Shown here piece after piece: positions 16,666 to 24,496 of a stretch of 64,000 nt of DNA. Position 1 is the stretch's first letter, and every line of letters starts with the position of its first letter. The notes beneath the pieces were generated by a model. The model was not told where the DNA came from and searched no databases. It worked only from the letters and a program-made list of their open reading frames with translations. Made by a program: the position numbers and the translations under genes. The stretch comes from Pseudomonas extremorientalis (GTDB lineage: Bacteria > Pseudomonadota > Gammaproteobacteria > Pseudomonadales > Pseudomonadaceae). Location of the stretch: assembly GCF_001870465.1 (NCBI RefSeq), contig NZ_MDGK01000060.1, positions 62,001-126,000 on the forward strand. The letters are read 5' to 3'.

Positions 16666-17585
16666 CAACCGCGCCGTTTCATCGCAGGGTTCAGGGCGGC
16701 GTCCTGGCCCAGGCGATGGCTGAGAAAGTCGACAAAGGTGTTGACCTTGGCCGGCACGCGGCCGCTTTTCTGGAACACCACCTGGATCGGCAACGGCTCG
16801 GCCTCATACGCTTGAAGGACGATCTCCAACTCGCCCGCTGCCACCGCCGTTGCGACCTGGTAGGACAGCACCCGCGTCATGCCCCAGCCCAGGCGCGCCA
16901 GGTTGATCGCGGCATTGTTTGCCGTAACGACCAGGCGCGGTTCGATGGGCACGGTCAAGGGTTGGCCGGCGTCGACAAACTCCCAGCCACTCACCAGCTG
17001 GCTCGACGATGACGTGACGATCTTGGCCTCACGCAACTGCGACGGGTGCTCGGGTCGCCCGTGCTGGTCGAGATAGGCTGGCGCTGCACAGACGACCCGG
17101 CGCACTTCGCCGACCTTGATCGCCTGCTGGCCCGGCTCGTGCAGATGACCGATACGCACTGCGACATCGACGCCTTCGTCGACCAGGTTGACCACGCGGT
17201 CGACCAGCAAGGCATTGATGTTCACCAACGGAAAGCGGTCCAGGTACTCCCCCAACACCGGCGCCACATACAGCTCGCCAAACAGCACTGGCGCCGTGAC
17301 CGTCAGGTGGCCGCAGGGGATGGAGTAACTGCCGGCCGCCGCTTCTTCGGCTTCATCGAGGTCTGCCAGGATACGCCGGCAATCCTCCAGGTAACGCTGG
17401 CCGGCTTCGGTCAGGTGCACGCTGCGGGTGGTGCGCGCCAGCAGTTGGGTGCCGATACGTTCCTCCATGGCGGCGATGGCCCGGGTGACGCTGGGTGGCG
17501 AGGTGTTCAGGCGGCGTGCGGCGGCGGCAAAACCCTCCTCCTCGGCCACCGCCAGGAACACCTGCATTTCATGAAATCGGTCCAT
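16665..17585 (-). CDS. LysR-family transcriptional regulator
   Basis: A 306-residue regulator. The helix-turn-helix lies in MDRFHEMQVFLAVAEEEGFAAAARRLNTSPPSVTRAIAAMEERIG. The effector domain includes LVDEGVDVAVRIGHL, typical of the CrgA/AaeR-like subgroup. The ATG at 17585 has AGGAG six bases upstream; five more residues are possible. It is the first gene of an overlapping LysR-LysR pair, and the two proteins share domain plan, so they may come from an old duplication. Confidence 0.87.
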   Translation of the reverse strand: MDRFHEMQVFLAVAEEEGFAAAARRLNTSPPSVTRAIAAMEERIGTQLLARTTRSVHLTEAGQRYLEDCRRILADLDEAEEAAAGSYSIPCGHLTVTAPVLFGELYVAPVLGEYLDRFPLVNINALLVDRVVNLVDEGVDVAVRIGHLHEPGQQAIKVGEVRRVVCAAPAYLDQHGRPEHPSQLREAKIVTSSSSQLVSGWEFVDAGQPLTVPIEPRLVVTANNAAINLARLGWGMTRVLSYQVATAVAAGELEIVLQAYEAEPLPIQVVFQKSGRVPAKVNTFVDFLSHRLGQDAALNPAMKRRG

Positions 17586-17612
17586 CGGCACTCCTCTCAA
17601 GCAACTGCATAT

Positions 17613-17660
17613 CGCTATTCCCCTGTGGCAAGCTCGCTCGCCACAACAGGCTCACTGACC
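17613..17660. repeat. REP-like palindrome
   Basis: The core CCTGTGGCAAGCTCGCTCGCCACAACAGG contains the inverted arms TGTGGC..GCCACA. This is the usual P. fluorescens-group extragenic palindrome (GTGGCGAGCGAGCTTGC type). It lies between the LysR and GST genes. Confidence 0.75.
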
Positions 17661-17676
17661 ACAACCAGGGTTCGCG

Positions 17677-18297
17677 TTAGTGGGATTGCAAGCCCACGGC
17701 TGTGCGAGGCATGCCGACAAATCCCGGCAGCGCTTCGATGCTGGCGAGCCAGGCACGCACCTGAGGGTAGTCGGCCAGGGACACATTGCCTTCCGGCGCA
17801 TGGGCGGTGTAGGTGTAGAAAGCGACATCGGCGATGGTCGGTTGCTCGCCGGCCAGGAAGCGGTTTTGGCTCAGTTGCGTCTCCATCAGTTTCAGCAAGG
17901 CGTGGGAACGGGCAATGGCGACGCAGGTATCGATGTCCGCGCCAAACACCGTGGCCAACCGCGCCGACGCGGGCCCGACGTGCAGTTGACCGGCGGCGGC
18001 CGAGAGCCAGCGCTGCACGCGAGCCTGCCCTGCCGGATCGCTTGGCAGCCACTGGCCTTTGCCGTAGGTGTTGGCCAGGTAAACCAGAATCGCATTGGAG
18101 TCGGCCAACACCACGCCGTTGTCATCAATCGCCGGCACCTGGCCGAAGCTGTTGATCGTGGCCAGATAGTCCGAGGACTTATGGGCGCCTTGCTTGAGGT
18201 CCACCAGAATAAATTCCGTGGGCAAGCCCAGCAGGGACAACATCAGCTCGACCCGATGAGAGTGGCCGGACAACGGGAAACCATAGAGTTTGATCAT
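17677..18297 (-). CDS. Glutathione S-transferase
   Basis: A 206-residue cytosolic GST. The N-terminal thioredoxin-like domain starts MIKLYGFPLSGHSHRVELMLSLLGL, with the glutathione-contacting VPAIDDNGVVLADSNAILVYLA stretch (about 55-76). The C-terminal helical domain contains the N-capping motif PTIADVAFYTY. The ATG at 18297 matches family N-termini; the longer frame adds 12 untypical residues. The first-helix Ser after FPLSGHS is the probable catalytic residue. The substrate is unknown. Confidence 0.87.
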   Translation of the reverse strand: MIKLYGFPLSGHSHRVELMLSLLGLPTEFILVDLKQGAHKSSDYLATINSFGQVPAIDDNGVVLADSNAILVYLANTYGKGQWLPSDPAGQARVQRWLSAAAGQLHVGPASARLATVFGADIDTCVAIARSHALLKLMETQLSQNRFLAGEQPTIADVAFYTYTAHAPEGNVSLADYPQVRAWLASIEALPGFVGMPRTAVGLQSH

Positions 18298-18410
18298 GAA
18301 AGGCTCCAAGAGAATGGGATGGCAACGCCGCACATGCTCTACCGCCGGCCCCTGACGTTGGAATCACCACGCTCTACAATCGAGCATTTCACCCAGTGAA
18401 ACAATACCGC

Positions 18411-19202
18411 TCAGCGTTCCTCGAGTCTGTCGCGCAAAAACCGATGGCTCGCAGAAAACAACCGCTGGTAAGTGAGCAACACCGCCCCCACCGTACCCAA
18501 CGCCGACGACGCGGCAATCAGGAACATGATCACGATCTGATAGCGCACCGCATCCACCGGGCTTTCTCCCGCCAGCACTTGCCCGGTCATCATGCCGGGC
18601 AGGCTGACGATGCCGACCACCGTCATCTGGTTCAGCGTCGGGATCATGCCGGCGCGCACCGCCTGGCGGATGGCGTCCTGCGCGGCCTCCCAGCGTGAGC
18701 CGCCGAGGGCCAGGATCATTTCGATGGTGTTGCGCCCCGAGGTCAGTTCCTGGGTCATGCGTTCGATACCCAGGGAGACCCCAGTCAGGGTGTTGCCGAG
18801 GATCATGCCAAGGATCGGGATCGCGTACTGCGGCTCGTACCAGGGGTGGATGCGGATCACCGCAAACAGCCCCACGGCGGTGACCAGCCATGAGCTGCCC
18901 CACACCGACAGGATGCTGTCGACCCGCTGGCCCCGGTAAGTCCGCCGTCCTCGCCCGGCGGCGGAGAGACCGGCGATCAGGGTCATGGCGCACATCAGCG
19001 GCAGCACCACGTACCAATAAGCGAACTCGAAGACCCAGCCCAACAGGTAACCGATGGCCAGCAGTTGCACCACCGTGCGCACCGCCGCCCACAGCAATTG
19101 GCGGCCCAGGCCCAGGCGCAACAGCAGCGACAGCGCGCCATTGATCAGGATCAGCGAGGCGGCAATGCCCATGTCCAGCGCGGTGAGGTTCTGGTAATTC
19201 AT
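18411..19202 (-). CDS. fetB: FetB-like iron exporter permease (UPF0014)
   Basis: A 263-residue polytopic membrane protein. Family-typical stretches are RTVVQLLAIGYLLGWVF, PILGMILGNTLTGVSLGIERM, EAAQDAIRQAVRAGMIPTLNQM and VVGIVSLPGMMTGQVLAGESP. In Escherichia coli FetAB exports iron and protects against peroxide stress; the same role is inferred. The start overlaps the end of the ATPase gene, so the two are translationally coupled. Confidence 0.88.
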   Translation of the reverse strand: MNYQNLTALDMGIAASLILINGALSLLLRLGLGRQLLWAAVRTVVQLLAIGYLLGWVFEFAYWYVVLPLMCAMTLIAGLSAAGRGRRTYRGQRVDSILSVWGSSWLVTAVGLFAVIRIHPWYEPQYAIPILGMILGNTLTGVSLGIERMTQELTSGRNTIEMILALGGSRWEAAQDAIRQAVRAGMIPTLNQMTVVGIVSLPGMMTGQVLAGESPVDAVRYQIVIMFLIAASSALGTVGAVLLTYQRLFSASHRFLRDRLEER

Positions 19203-19876
19203 GGCTGGGCCACTCCGCTCAGTACACCGGCGCTCATCTGCAAGTGGATGTCACTCATGCGCCGGGCCTGGTCCAGGTCGTGGGAGACCCAGATGCAGGC
19301 ACGGGAACTGTCCTCGGCAAACCAGGCGTCGATCAGCGCTTCCACTTCGCGGGACGAGGTGGGATCGAGGGCGGCGGTGGGCTCGTCCAGCAGCAGCACT
19401 TCGGGGTTGAGTTGCAGGGTGCGGATCAGCGAGACCACCTGGGACTCACCGCCTGAGAGGTCGGCGGCGTGTTTGGCCAGAAAGTCCGGCGTCTTGCCGG
19501 CGTGGCCCAGCAGTGCGGTCACCGTCGCCAGGTCGAAGCTGCGCTTGCGCGAGGTCTTGAGGCTGTAGGGAAAACGCAGGTTGTCTTCCACCGTACCGTC
19601 GAGCAGCGCCGGACGTTGGGAGAGGTAGCTGATATGGCAGCGGTAGTGAGGAATCTGCGCGTTGCCGATCGGCTCGCCGTTCCACAGGATCTGCCCGGAC
19701 GTGGGCGCATCCAGCAGCGCCAGTGCGCGCAGGAATACGCTTTTGCCGGAGCCGGATGAGCCAGTGATCGACACCCGGTCGCCGGCCTGCAGGCTGAAAT
19801 CGGTGGGCTGGAGCAACGGCACCTGGCGACGCTCGTCCAGGCGCGTGAGGGCGCGGGTTTCAATCAGTGCGCTCAT
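19199..19876 (-). CDS. fetA: FetA-like ABC transporter ATP-binding protein
   Basis: A 225-residue ATPase with Walker A GSSGSGKSV, signature LSGGESQ and Walker B VLLLDEPTAALD, followed by switch His in WVSHD. The ATG at 19876 (MSALIETRALTRL) is preferred to a frame opening 75 bases upstream. It is the partner of the permease that begins four bases before its end. A 131-base intergenic region separates it from the divergent aldo/keto reductase. Confidence 0.87.
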   Translation of the reverse strand: MSALIETRALTRLDERRQVPLLQPTDFSLQAGDRVSITGSSGSGKSVFLRALALLDAPTSGQILWNGEPIGNAQIPHYRCHISYLSQRPALLDGTVEDNLRFPYSLKTSRKRSFDLATVTALLGHAGKTPDFLAKHAADLSGGESQVVSLIRTLQLNPEVLLLDEPTAALDPTSSREVEALIDAWFAEDSSRACIWVSHDLDQARRMSDIHLQMSAGVLSGVAQP

Positions 19877-20007
19877 GGACGCGGTGTTCCTCTCAATCCG
19901 GATGATGCAATGGTGAGGCACACTCGCCAGGATTTCATGCAAAAAATTCAAACTATCGCATCCGGTGTGGCTCAGAGCTTTAGATTCAACGTTACCGAGG
20001 AGGCGAC

Positions 20008-21084
20008 ATGCAATACCGACAACTGGGCCATTCCGGCCTGCTGGTATCCGAAATCATCCTGGGCACCGTGCCCTTCGGCGGTCGCGCCGAGTTTGAGCAA
20101 TGCGGATCGGTGGATGTCCCCCAGGCCAAACGCATGTTCGATATCGCGTTCGACGCGGGTGTGAACATGGTCGACACCGCCGACCTCTATTCCCACGGCC
20201 TGGCCGAGGAAGTCGTCGGCAAAGCCTTGGGCGCCAAACGCAACGATATCCTGCTGGCCACCAAGGGCCGCAGCCCGGTGGACAACAACCCCAACAACTC
20301 CGGTTCTTCGCGCTACCATCTGATTCGCGCGTGCGAAGCCAGCCTGAAACGCTTGGGCACCGACCATATCGACCTCTATCAACTGCACAACTGGGACGGT
20401 ATGACCCCCATCGAGGAAACCCTCGAAGCGCTGCGGCTGTTGGTAGGTTCGGGGAAAATACGCTACTTCGGCACCAGCAATTTCACCGCCTGGCAGATGA
20501 TGAAAACCCTGGGCAAGGCCGAACTGCACGGCATGCTCAAACCTGTCACCCAGCAGATCTACTACACCCCGGAATCCCGCGAGGCCGAGTACGAACTGCT
20601 GCCACTGGCGCTGGACCAGTCGGTGGGCACACTGGTGTGGGGCCCGATGGGCGAAGGCCTGTTGACCGGGTCTACCCGTCGGGGTCACAAGCCGCCCGCC
20701 AACACCCGCCAGGGCAGCGGTTGGCCGGAACCCTATGTGCATGATCAGGAGCGGGCGCTCGATATCATCGAAACCCTTGCGGCGGTCGGCGATGAACACG
20801 GTGTCTCGGTAGCCCGCACGTGCCTGGCATGGCTCAAGGATCGACCGGGGATCACTTCGCTGATCGTCGGCGCTCGCACTGAAGAACACTTGCGCGACAA
20901 CCTCGCTGCGACTGAGTTGAAGCTGACCCAGGAACAATCTTCACGCATCGAAGCCGTGACGCGTCGCCAGCCGTTGTACCCCTACTGGCATCGCTTTACC
21001 GCCGGGATCGACCGCTTTGATCCGGCAGAGCAGCCGTTTTTGGCTGAGCATCAGAAGACCATGGATGCGCGCAAGGACAAGTAA
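20008..21084 (+). CDS. Aldo/keto reductase
   Basis: A 358-residue NADPH-dependent oxidoreductase of the AKR superfamily. It contains FDAGVNMVDTADLYSHGLAEEVVGKAL (catalytic Asp and Tyr in DTADLYS), Lys in LLATKG, His in IDLYQLHNWD and the cofactor region LIVGARTEEHLRDNL. The ATG has GAGGAGG upstream. It lies divergent from fetA. The natural carbonyl substrate cannot be told from sequence. Confidence 0.88.
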   Translation: MQYRQLGHSGLLVSEIILGTVPFGGRAEFEQCGSVDVPQAKRMFDIAFDAGVNMVDTADLYSHGLAEEVVGKALGAKRNDILLATKGRSPVDNNPNNSGSSRYHLIRACEASLKRLGTDHIDLYQLHNWDGMTPIEETLEALRLLVGSGKIRYFGTSNFTAWQMMKTLGKAELHGMLKPVTQQIYYTPESREAEYELLPLALDQSVGTLVWGPMGEGLLTGSTRRGHKPPANTRQGSGWPEPYVHDQERALDIIETLAAVGDEHGVSVARTCLAWLKDRPGITSLIVGARTEEHLRDNLAATELKLTQEQSSRIEAVTRRQPLYPYWHRFTAGIDRFDPAEQPFLAEHQKTMDARKDK

Positions 21085-21136
21085 TGCCTTGGCAGCCTTG
21101 CGCCAAGGCTGCCTTTTCCCATTCAAGGAGCCCCCC

Positions 21137-21379
21137 GTGATTGCCCAAATCATGATCGCCGCCCTCGGCGTCGTTGCCATCTGGTTCAGCCAAAGCAAAC
21201 GCTTGAAAGTGCGCCGCTACGCCTGCCTGTTCGGCATGGCGGGCCAGCCGTTCTGGTTCTGGTCATCCATCAATGCCGAACAGTGGGGGATTGTATTGCT
21301 GAGCTGTTTCTACACGGTGGCGTGGGCGAAGGGGATCAAGACCCATTGGGTTGATCACACGCCAGACGCGCAACACTGA
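21137..21379 (+). CDS. Small conserved-type membrane protein
   Basis: An 80-residue protein starting with GTG at 21137, chosen because AAGGAG lies seven bases upstream. There are two hydrophobic segments (IMIAALGVVAIWFSQ and WGIVLLSCFYTVAWAKG), with a central basic stretch KRLKVRRYACLFG and an aromatic QPFWFWSS. It follows the aldo/keto reductase by 52 bases and may be co-transcribed. No function recognised. Confidence 0.65.
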   Translation: MIAQIMIAALGVVAIWFSQSKRLKVRRYACLFGMAGQPFWFWSSINAEQWGIVLLSCFYTVAWAKGIKTHWVDHTPDAQH

Positions 21380-21529
21380 TTTGCAAACGAGCGCGGCACT
21401 GCCTATATTTCCCGCCTGGCGCTCTCTACGCCACCTTCCGCGGAAAGGGCTGCGCCCAGGACACTGCAACACCCTCTTTTTCTACGACTCCCCACCTTGA
21501 AGCGGAAAAGGTTTGTGCAAGGAGATCGT

Positions 21530-22726
21530 ATGTCCCAACCACTCAACACCGATGGCCGCCTCAACCTTGAGCAACAGCGCAAGCGTGCCAAGGAACTGCT
21601 GCCACGCCTGAAAGCCGAAAACCCGAACGCTACCCTGTCCCTGGCCCAATGGGCAATCGCCAGGCAGCTGGGTTTCAGCAGTTGGCCAAAGCTCAAGGCC
21701 CATATCGATGCCATCGACTTCGCCGCCCGCCACCCCGACTTCACCGCCAGCGATGAAGCCCGTACCACCCATTGGCGCTGCGGCAATGACATTGCCCACA
21801 GCCTGCAACTGGCGGGGTTCAAAGGGCAGTTCCGGATGCTCGCCGACCCGCTGTGCATGGGCCCGGTCCGCGATTTGCCCCGCCAGGCGTTCCGCGCCCT
21901 GCGCAGTGCCTTTATCAGCCAGGCCTTCGCCATCGATGAAGCCGATGCAGCTCGTCGCGTCGACGTTGAATATGACCACCTCGACGCATTGGCCAGCGCC
22001 GACCACAGTGTGCTGTGGTGCGAAGCGGATGCCTATGACCAGCTGTTCCTGATCCGCGCACTCGCCGGTCTTGAACAGGTGCCGCACAAACTGGAGCTCA
22101 TCGAGGTGGACCGCATTCCCGGCGTGCAGCGTTTTATCGGCATCGGCCAACTGGCGCCGGATGTATTGGCGTGGCTATGGCCGCAACGGCGCTTGCTCGA
22201 GGAGGACGCCGTGCAACTGGCCAAACAGGCCTGGTCGGCGTACTGCGACAGCTCGCCAGTCAGATGGGCGCAAATAGCCCACGACAGCCACACCGCCTTG
22301 CCGTTGCTTGCCCCGGCGTTGTTGCGTCAATTACAGGAATTGCCCGGCCTGCACGACGGCCTGTCGCTGACCGAGCGCCTGGCCCTGACGTACCTCGCCG
22401 AGAACGGGCCAACGCCATTCGGTCGAGTGTTCGCCGAACTGATGGCCAAGCGTGAACCGCTGCCGTTCCTGGGGGACATGATGTTTCATGCGCTGTTGCG
22501 ACCGCTGATCGATGGCGACAACCCTTTACTGACCGCCACCGAGACGCACCTGGACTGGCCACGCCAGGTGCTGGCGTTGACTGCGCTGGGGCAGACCGTG
22601 TTGAACGGTGACGCCAACTGGCTGGATCACGCCAGCCATGTGCGATGGGTGGGTGGCATATGCTTGCGACCTCGCCAACCCCACTGGGCGATTGATGAAC
22701 ACATCATGCCTGTATGGCGCCCGTGA
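21530..22726 (+). CDS. DUF1835-like hypothetical protein
   Basis: A 398-residue soluble protein. The N-terminus (NLEQQRKRAKELLPRLKA...WAIARQLGFSSWPKLKAHI) resembles the helical extension often fused to DUF1835. The middle (FRMLADPLCMGPVRDLP and VLWCEADAYDQLFLIRALA) matches the DUF1835 style, and the C-terminal LPFLGDMMFHALLRPLID fits the DUF3658 partner. The ATG at 21530 has AAGGAG eight bases upstream. The biochemical function is unknown. Confidence 0.7.
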   Translation: MSQPLNTDGRLNLEQQRKRAKELLPRLKAENPNATLSLAQWAIARQLGFSSWPKLKAHIDAIDFAARHPDFTASDEARTTHWRCGNDIAHSLQLAGFKGQFRMLADPLCMGPVRDLPRQAFRALRSAFISQAFAIDEADAARRVDVEYDHLDALASADHSVLWCEADAYDQLFLIRALAGLEQVPHKLELIEVDRIPGVQRFIGIGQLAPDVLAWLWPQRRLLEEDAVQLAKQAWSAYCDSSPVRWAQIAHDSHTALPLLAPALLRQLQELPGLHDGLSLTERLALTYLAENGPTPFGRVFAELMAKREPLPFLGDMMFHALLRPLIDGDNPLLTATETHLDWPRQVLALTALGQTVLNGDANWLDHASHVRWVGGICLRPRQPHWAIDEHIMPVWRP

Positions 22727-22772
22727 TTACGCTAACGTGCTGCCCATTCACTCCTCACTTGCGAGACTGCCC

Positions 22773-23597
22773 ATGCGCAACCTGATCTTCGCCAGCCTGC
22801 TTCTGCTGGCGGGCTGCCAACAAACGCCGCCGGCCAATGACCAACTCGATGCCGTGCTCTGGTCCCAGACCTCCATCGAGCATGAGTTGATTTACCGCCA
22901 GCTCTTCGCCAATGCCACCCGTCAACTTGACGTGGCGTTGGCCGATCCCACCTGGGATGCCCTGCCCTTTCCCCCACGCAACCTGAACGGGTTACCGCCG
23001 GCGGTGGTGGTCGATATCGACGAAACCCTGCTGGACAACGTACCGCTCAACGCCCGCGATGTGGTCAACAACCAGGTCTATTCCTACGACCGTTGGAACA
23101 CCTGGGTCGACCAGGCCAGGGCCCAGGCCTTGCCCGGTGCCGTGGCGTTCCTGCAGGCAGCCCGGCAAAAAGGCATCAAGGTGTATTACCTGACCAACCG
23201 CGAACACAGCCAGGTCGCCGCCACGGTGAAGAACCTGCGCCTGCGCGGTTTCCCGGTTGAAAGCGACCAACAGGTCCTGGCCGCCAGCACCCCCACCGGC
23301 CACTGCGAAAGCGCCGGCTACGGCAAGAACTGCCGCCGCCAATGGGTCGCGGCCCATGCCCGCGTGTTATTGATGGCCGGGGATTCCCTGGGGGATTTCG
23401 TGCAGGCCGACCACAACACCCTCGCGGATCAGCGCAAGGCGGTGGAGCCCTATGTGAACTGGTTGGGGCAACGCTGGTTCTTGTTGCCCAACCCGACCTA
23501 TGGCAACTGGTACAGCGCGCCGTATGGGGATGATGAGAAGCTGCCGTTCGAGCAAAAGCGCAAGCTCAAGCAGCGGGCTTTGCAGCTGCAGGAGTAA
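22773..23597 (+). CDS. Outer-membrane acid phosphatase, HAD superfamily (lipoprotein e(P4) type)
   Basis: A 274-residue lipoprotein. The lipobox LLAGC sets Cys15, and the HAD motif I DIDETLLDN has Asp81 and Asp83. YYLTNRE supplies motif II and LLMAGDSLGDF motif IV. These class C nonspecific acid phosphatases dephosphorylate nucleotides such as NMN outside the cytoplasm. The ATG at 22773 is the signal-peptide start; the longer frame overlaps the preceding gene. The ribosome-binding site is weak. Confidence 0.88.
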   Translation: MRNLIFASLLLLAGCQQTPPANDQLDAVLWSQTSIEHELIYRQLFANATRQLDVALADPTWDALPFPPRNLNGLPPAVVVDIDETLLDNVPLNARDVVNNQVYSYDRWNTWVDQARAQALPGAVAFLQAARQKGIKVYYLTNREHSQVAATVKNLRLRGFPVESDQQVLAASTPTGHCESAGYGKNCRRQWVAAHARVLLMAGDSLGDFVQADHNTLADQRKAVEPYVNWLGQRWFLLPNPTYGNWYSAPYGDDEKLPFEQKRKLKQRALQLQE

Positions 23598-23663
23598 TCA
23601 GCCTTGGCTGGCCCACCGTCCTTGACGCCATCGGCTCACATCTGATTGACACACTAAGGCCAT

Positions 23664-24047
23664 ATGGAAATGAAACGAGTACTTATCGCATCGCTCGGCG
23701 CTTTATCGCTCCTCCAACCGTCATTCTCTGCAGCGGATAACACCAACGGGAAAACCCTCTTCACCCAGCGGTGTGCGATGTGTCACGGCGCCGATATCAA
23801 AGGCACAGGCCCCCTGGCCAACAAGAGCAATCCCCCCACCCCTGACCTGACCACCGCCGCGTTCAAAAAACGCCTGAATGACTACCCAGGCGTTATCGTC
23901 TCTTCAATCATACTTCGCCCCAATGGCGACCTGATCCCAAGGACGTTGCGAGAAAACGGCGTGAAGCTAGCGCAGTTCGCATGGAGGGTTAGCGACTTCC
24001 GCGATTTGAATCAATACATGAGCGGTGTGATTGCCAGGACTCGTTGA
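23664..24047 (+). CDS. Periplasmic c-type cytochrome
   Basis: A 127-residue protein with a signal peptide (cleavage near SFSA-ADN) and one heme-binding site CAMCH (Cys37, Cys40, His41). The class I fold ends with a DLNQYMSGV helix that could supply the axial Met. AAGG precedes the ATG. There is no adjacent dehydrogenase or oxidase gene, so its electron partner is unclear. Confidence 0.85.
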   Translation: MEMKRVLIASLGALSLLQPSFSAADNTNGKTLFTQRCAMCHGADIKGTGPLANKSNPPTPDLTTAAFKKRLNDYPGVIVSSIILRPNGDLIPRTLRENGVKLAQFAWRVSDFRDLNQYMSGVIARTR

Positions 24048-24061
24048 GCCTCACACCGCTC
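24020..24061. other. Inverted repeat spanning two convergent stop codons
   Basis: Perfect 11-base arms GAGCGGTGTGA (24020-24030) and TCACACCGCTC (24051-24061) enclose a 20-base loop. The left arm is in the cytochrome gene; the right arm begins with the RidA stop codon, and the cytochrome stop codon lies in the loop. It could act as a bidirectional terminator, but no T-tract follows on either strand. Confidence 0.5.
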
Positions 24062-24485
24062 TTGCAGCAACCGCCTCGACCTCAATCAACGCACCGGGCA
24101 ATGGCAACGCCACCACTTGCAGCGCCGTACGTGCCGGCTTGTTCGGTTGCTCAGGTGTACCGAAGAACTGCGTGTACCCCGCCTGCAAGCCAGCGAAGTC
24201 CAGCTTGCCACCCGTCTCATCGGCTCCCACCAGGAACACCCGCAACTGCACGATATCGCCCAGGTCAAGGTCCTGCCGGCGCAGGATCGTGCGCAGTTTG
24301 TTGAACACCGACACCGTCTGCACTTCGGTATTGCCATAGGCCGCCGGTGTGCCCGCCGGGGCGCTGGCATCGTGCAGGTCGGGCAAGGTGCCGCTGATGA
24401 AGATCAGGCTGGCGGATGCCGGCACCGTGACGGTCTGGGAAATCGGGAAGTCGCCGACGCTGGTACGTTGAATGCTGTCGCTCAT
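24051..24485 (-). CDS. RidA family protein of the amine-oxidase cluster
   Basis: A 144-residue RidA/YjgF-like protein: SASLIFISGTLPDLHDA, then FNKLRTILRRQDLDLGDIVQLRVFLVG and the end GALIEVEAVA. RidA enzymes hydrolyse imines released by amine or amino-acid oxidases. This gene starts 12 bases after the FAD amine oxidase, so a role clearing the imine product is a direct inference. It is distinct from the paralogue at 14259. Confidence 0.85.
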   Translation of the reverse strand: MSDSIQRTSVGDFPISQTVTVPASASLIFISGTLPDLHDASAPAGTPAAYGNTEVQTVSVFNKLRTILRRQDLDLGDIVQLRVFLVGADETGGKLDFAGLQAGYTQFFGTPEQPNKPARTALQVVALPLPGALIEVEAVAARAV

Positions 24486-24496
24486 GATGAATCTCC

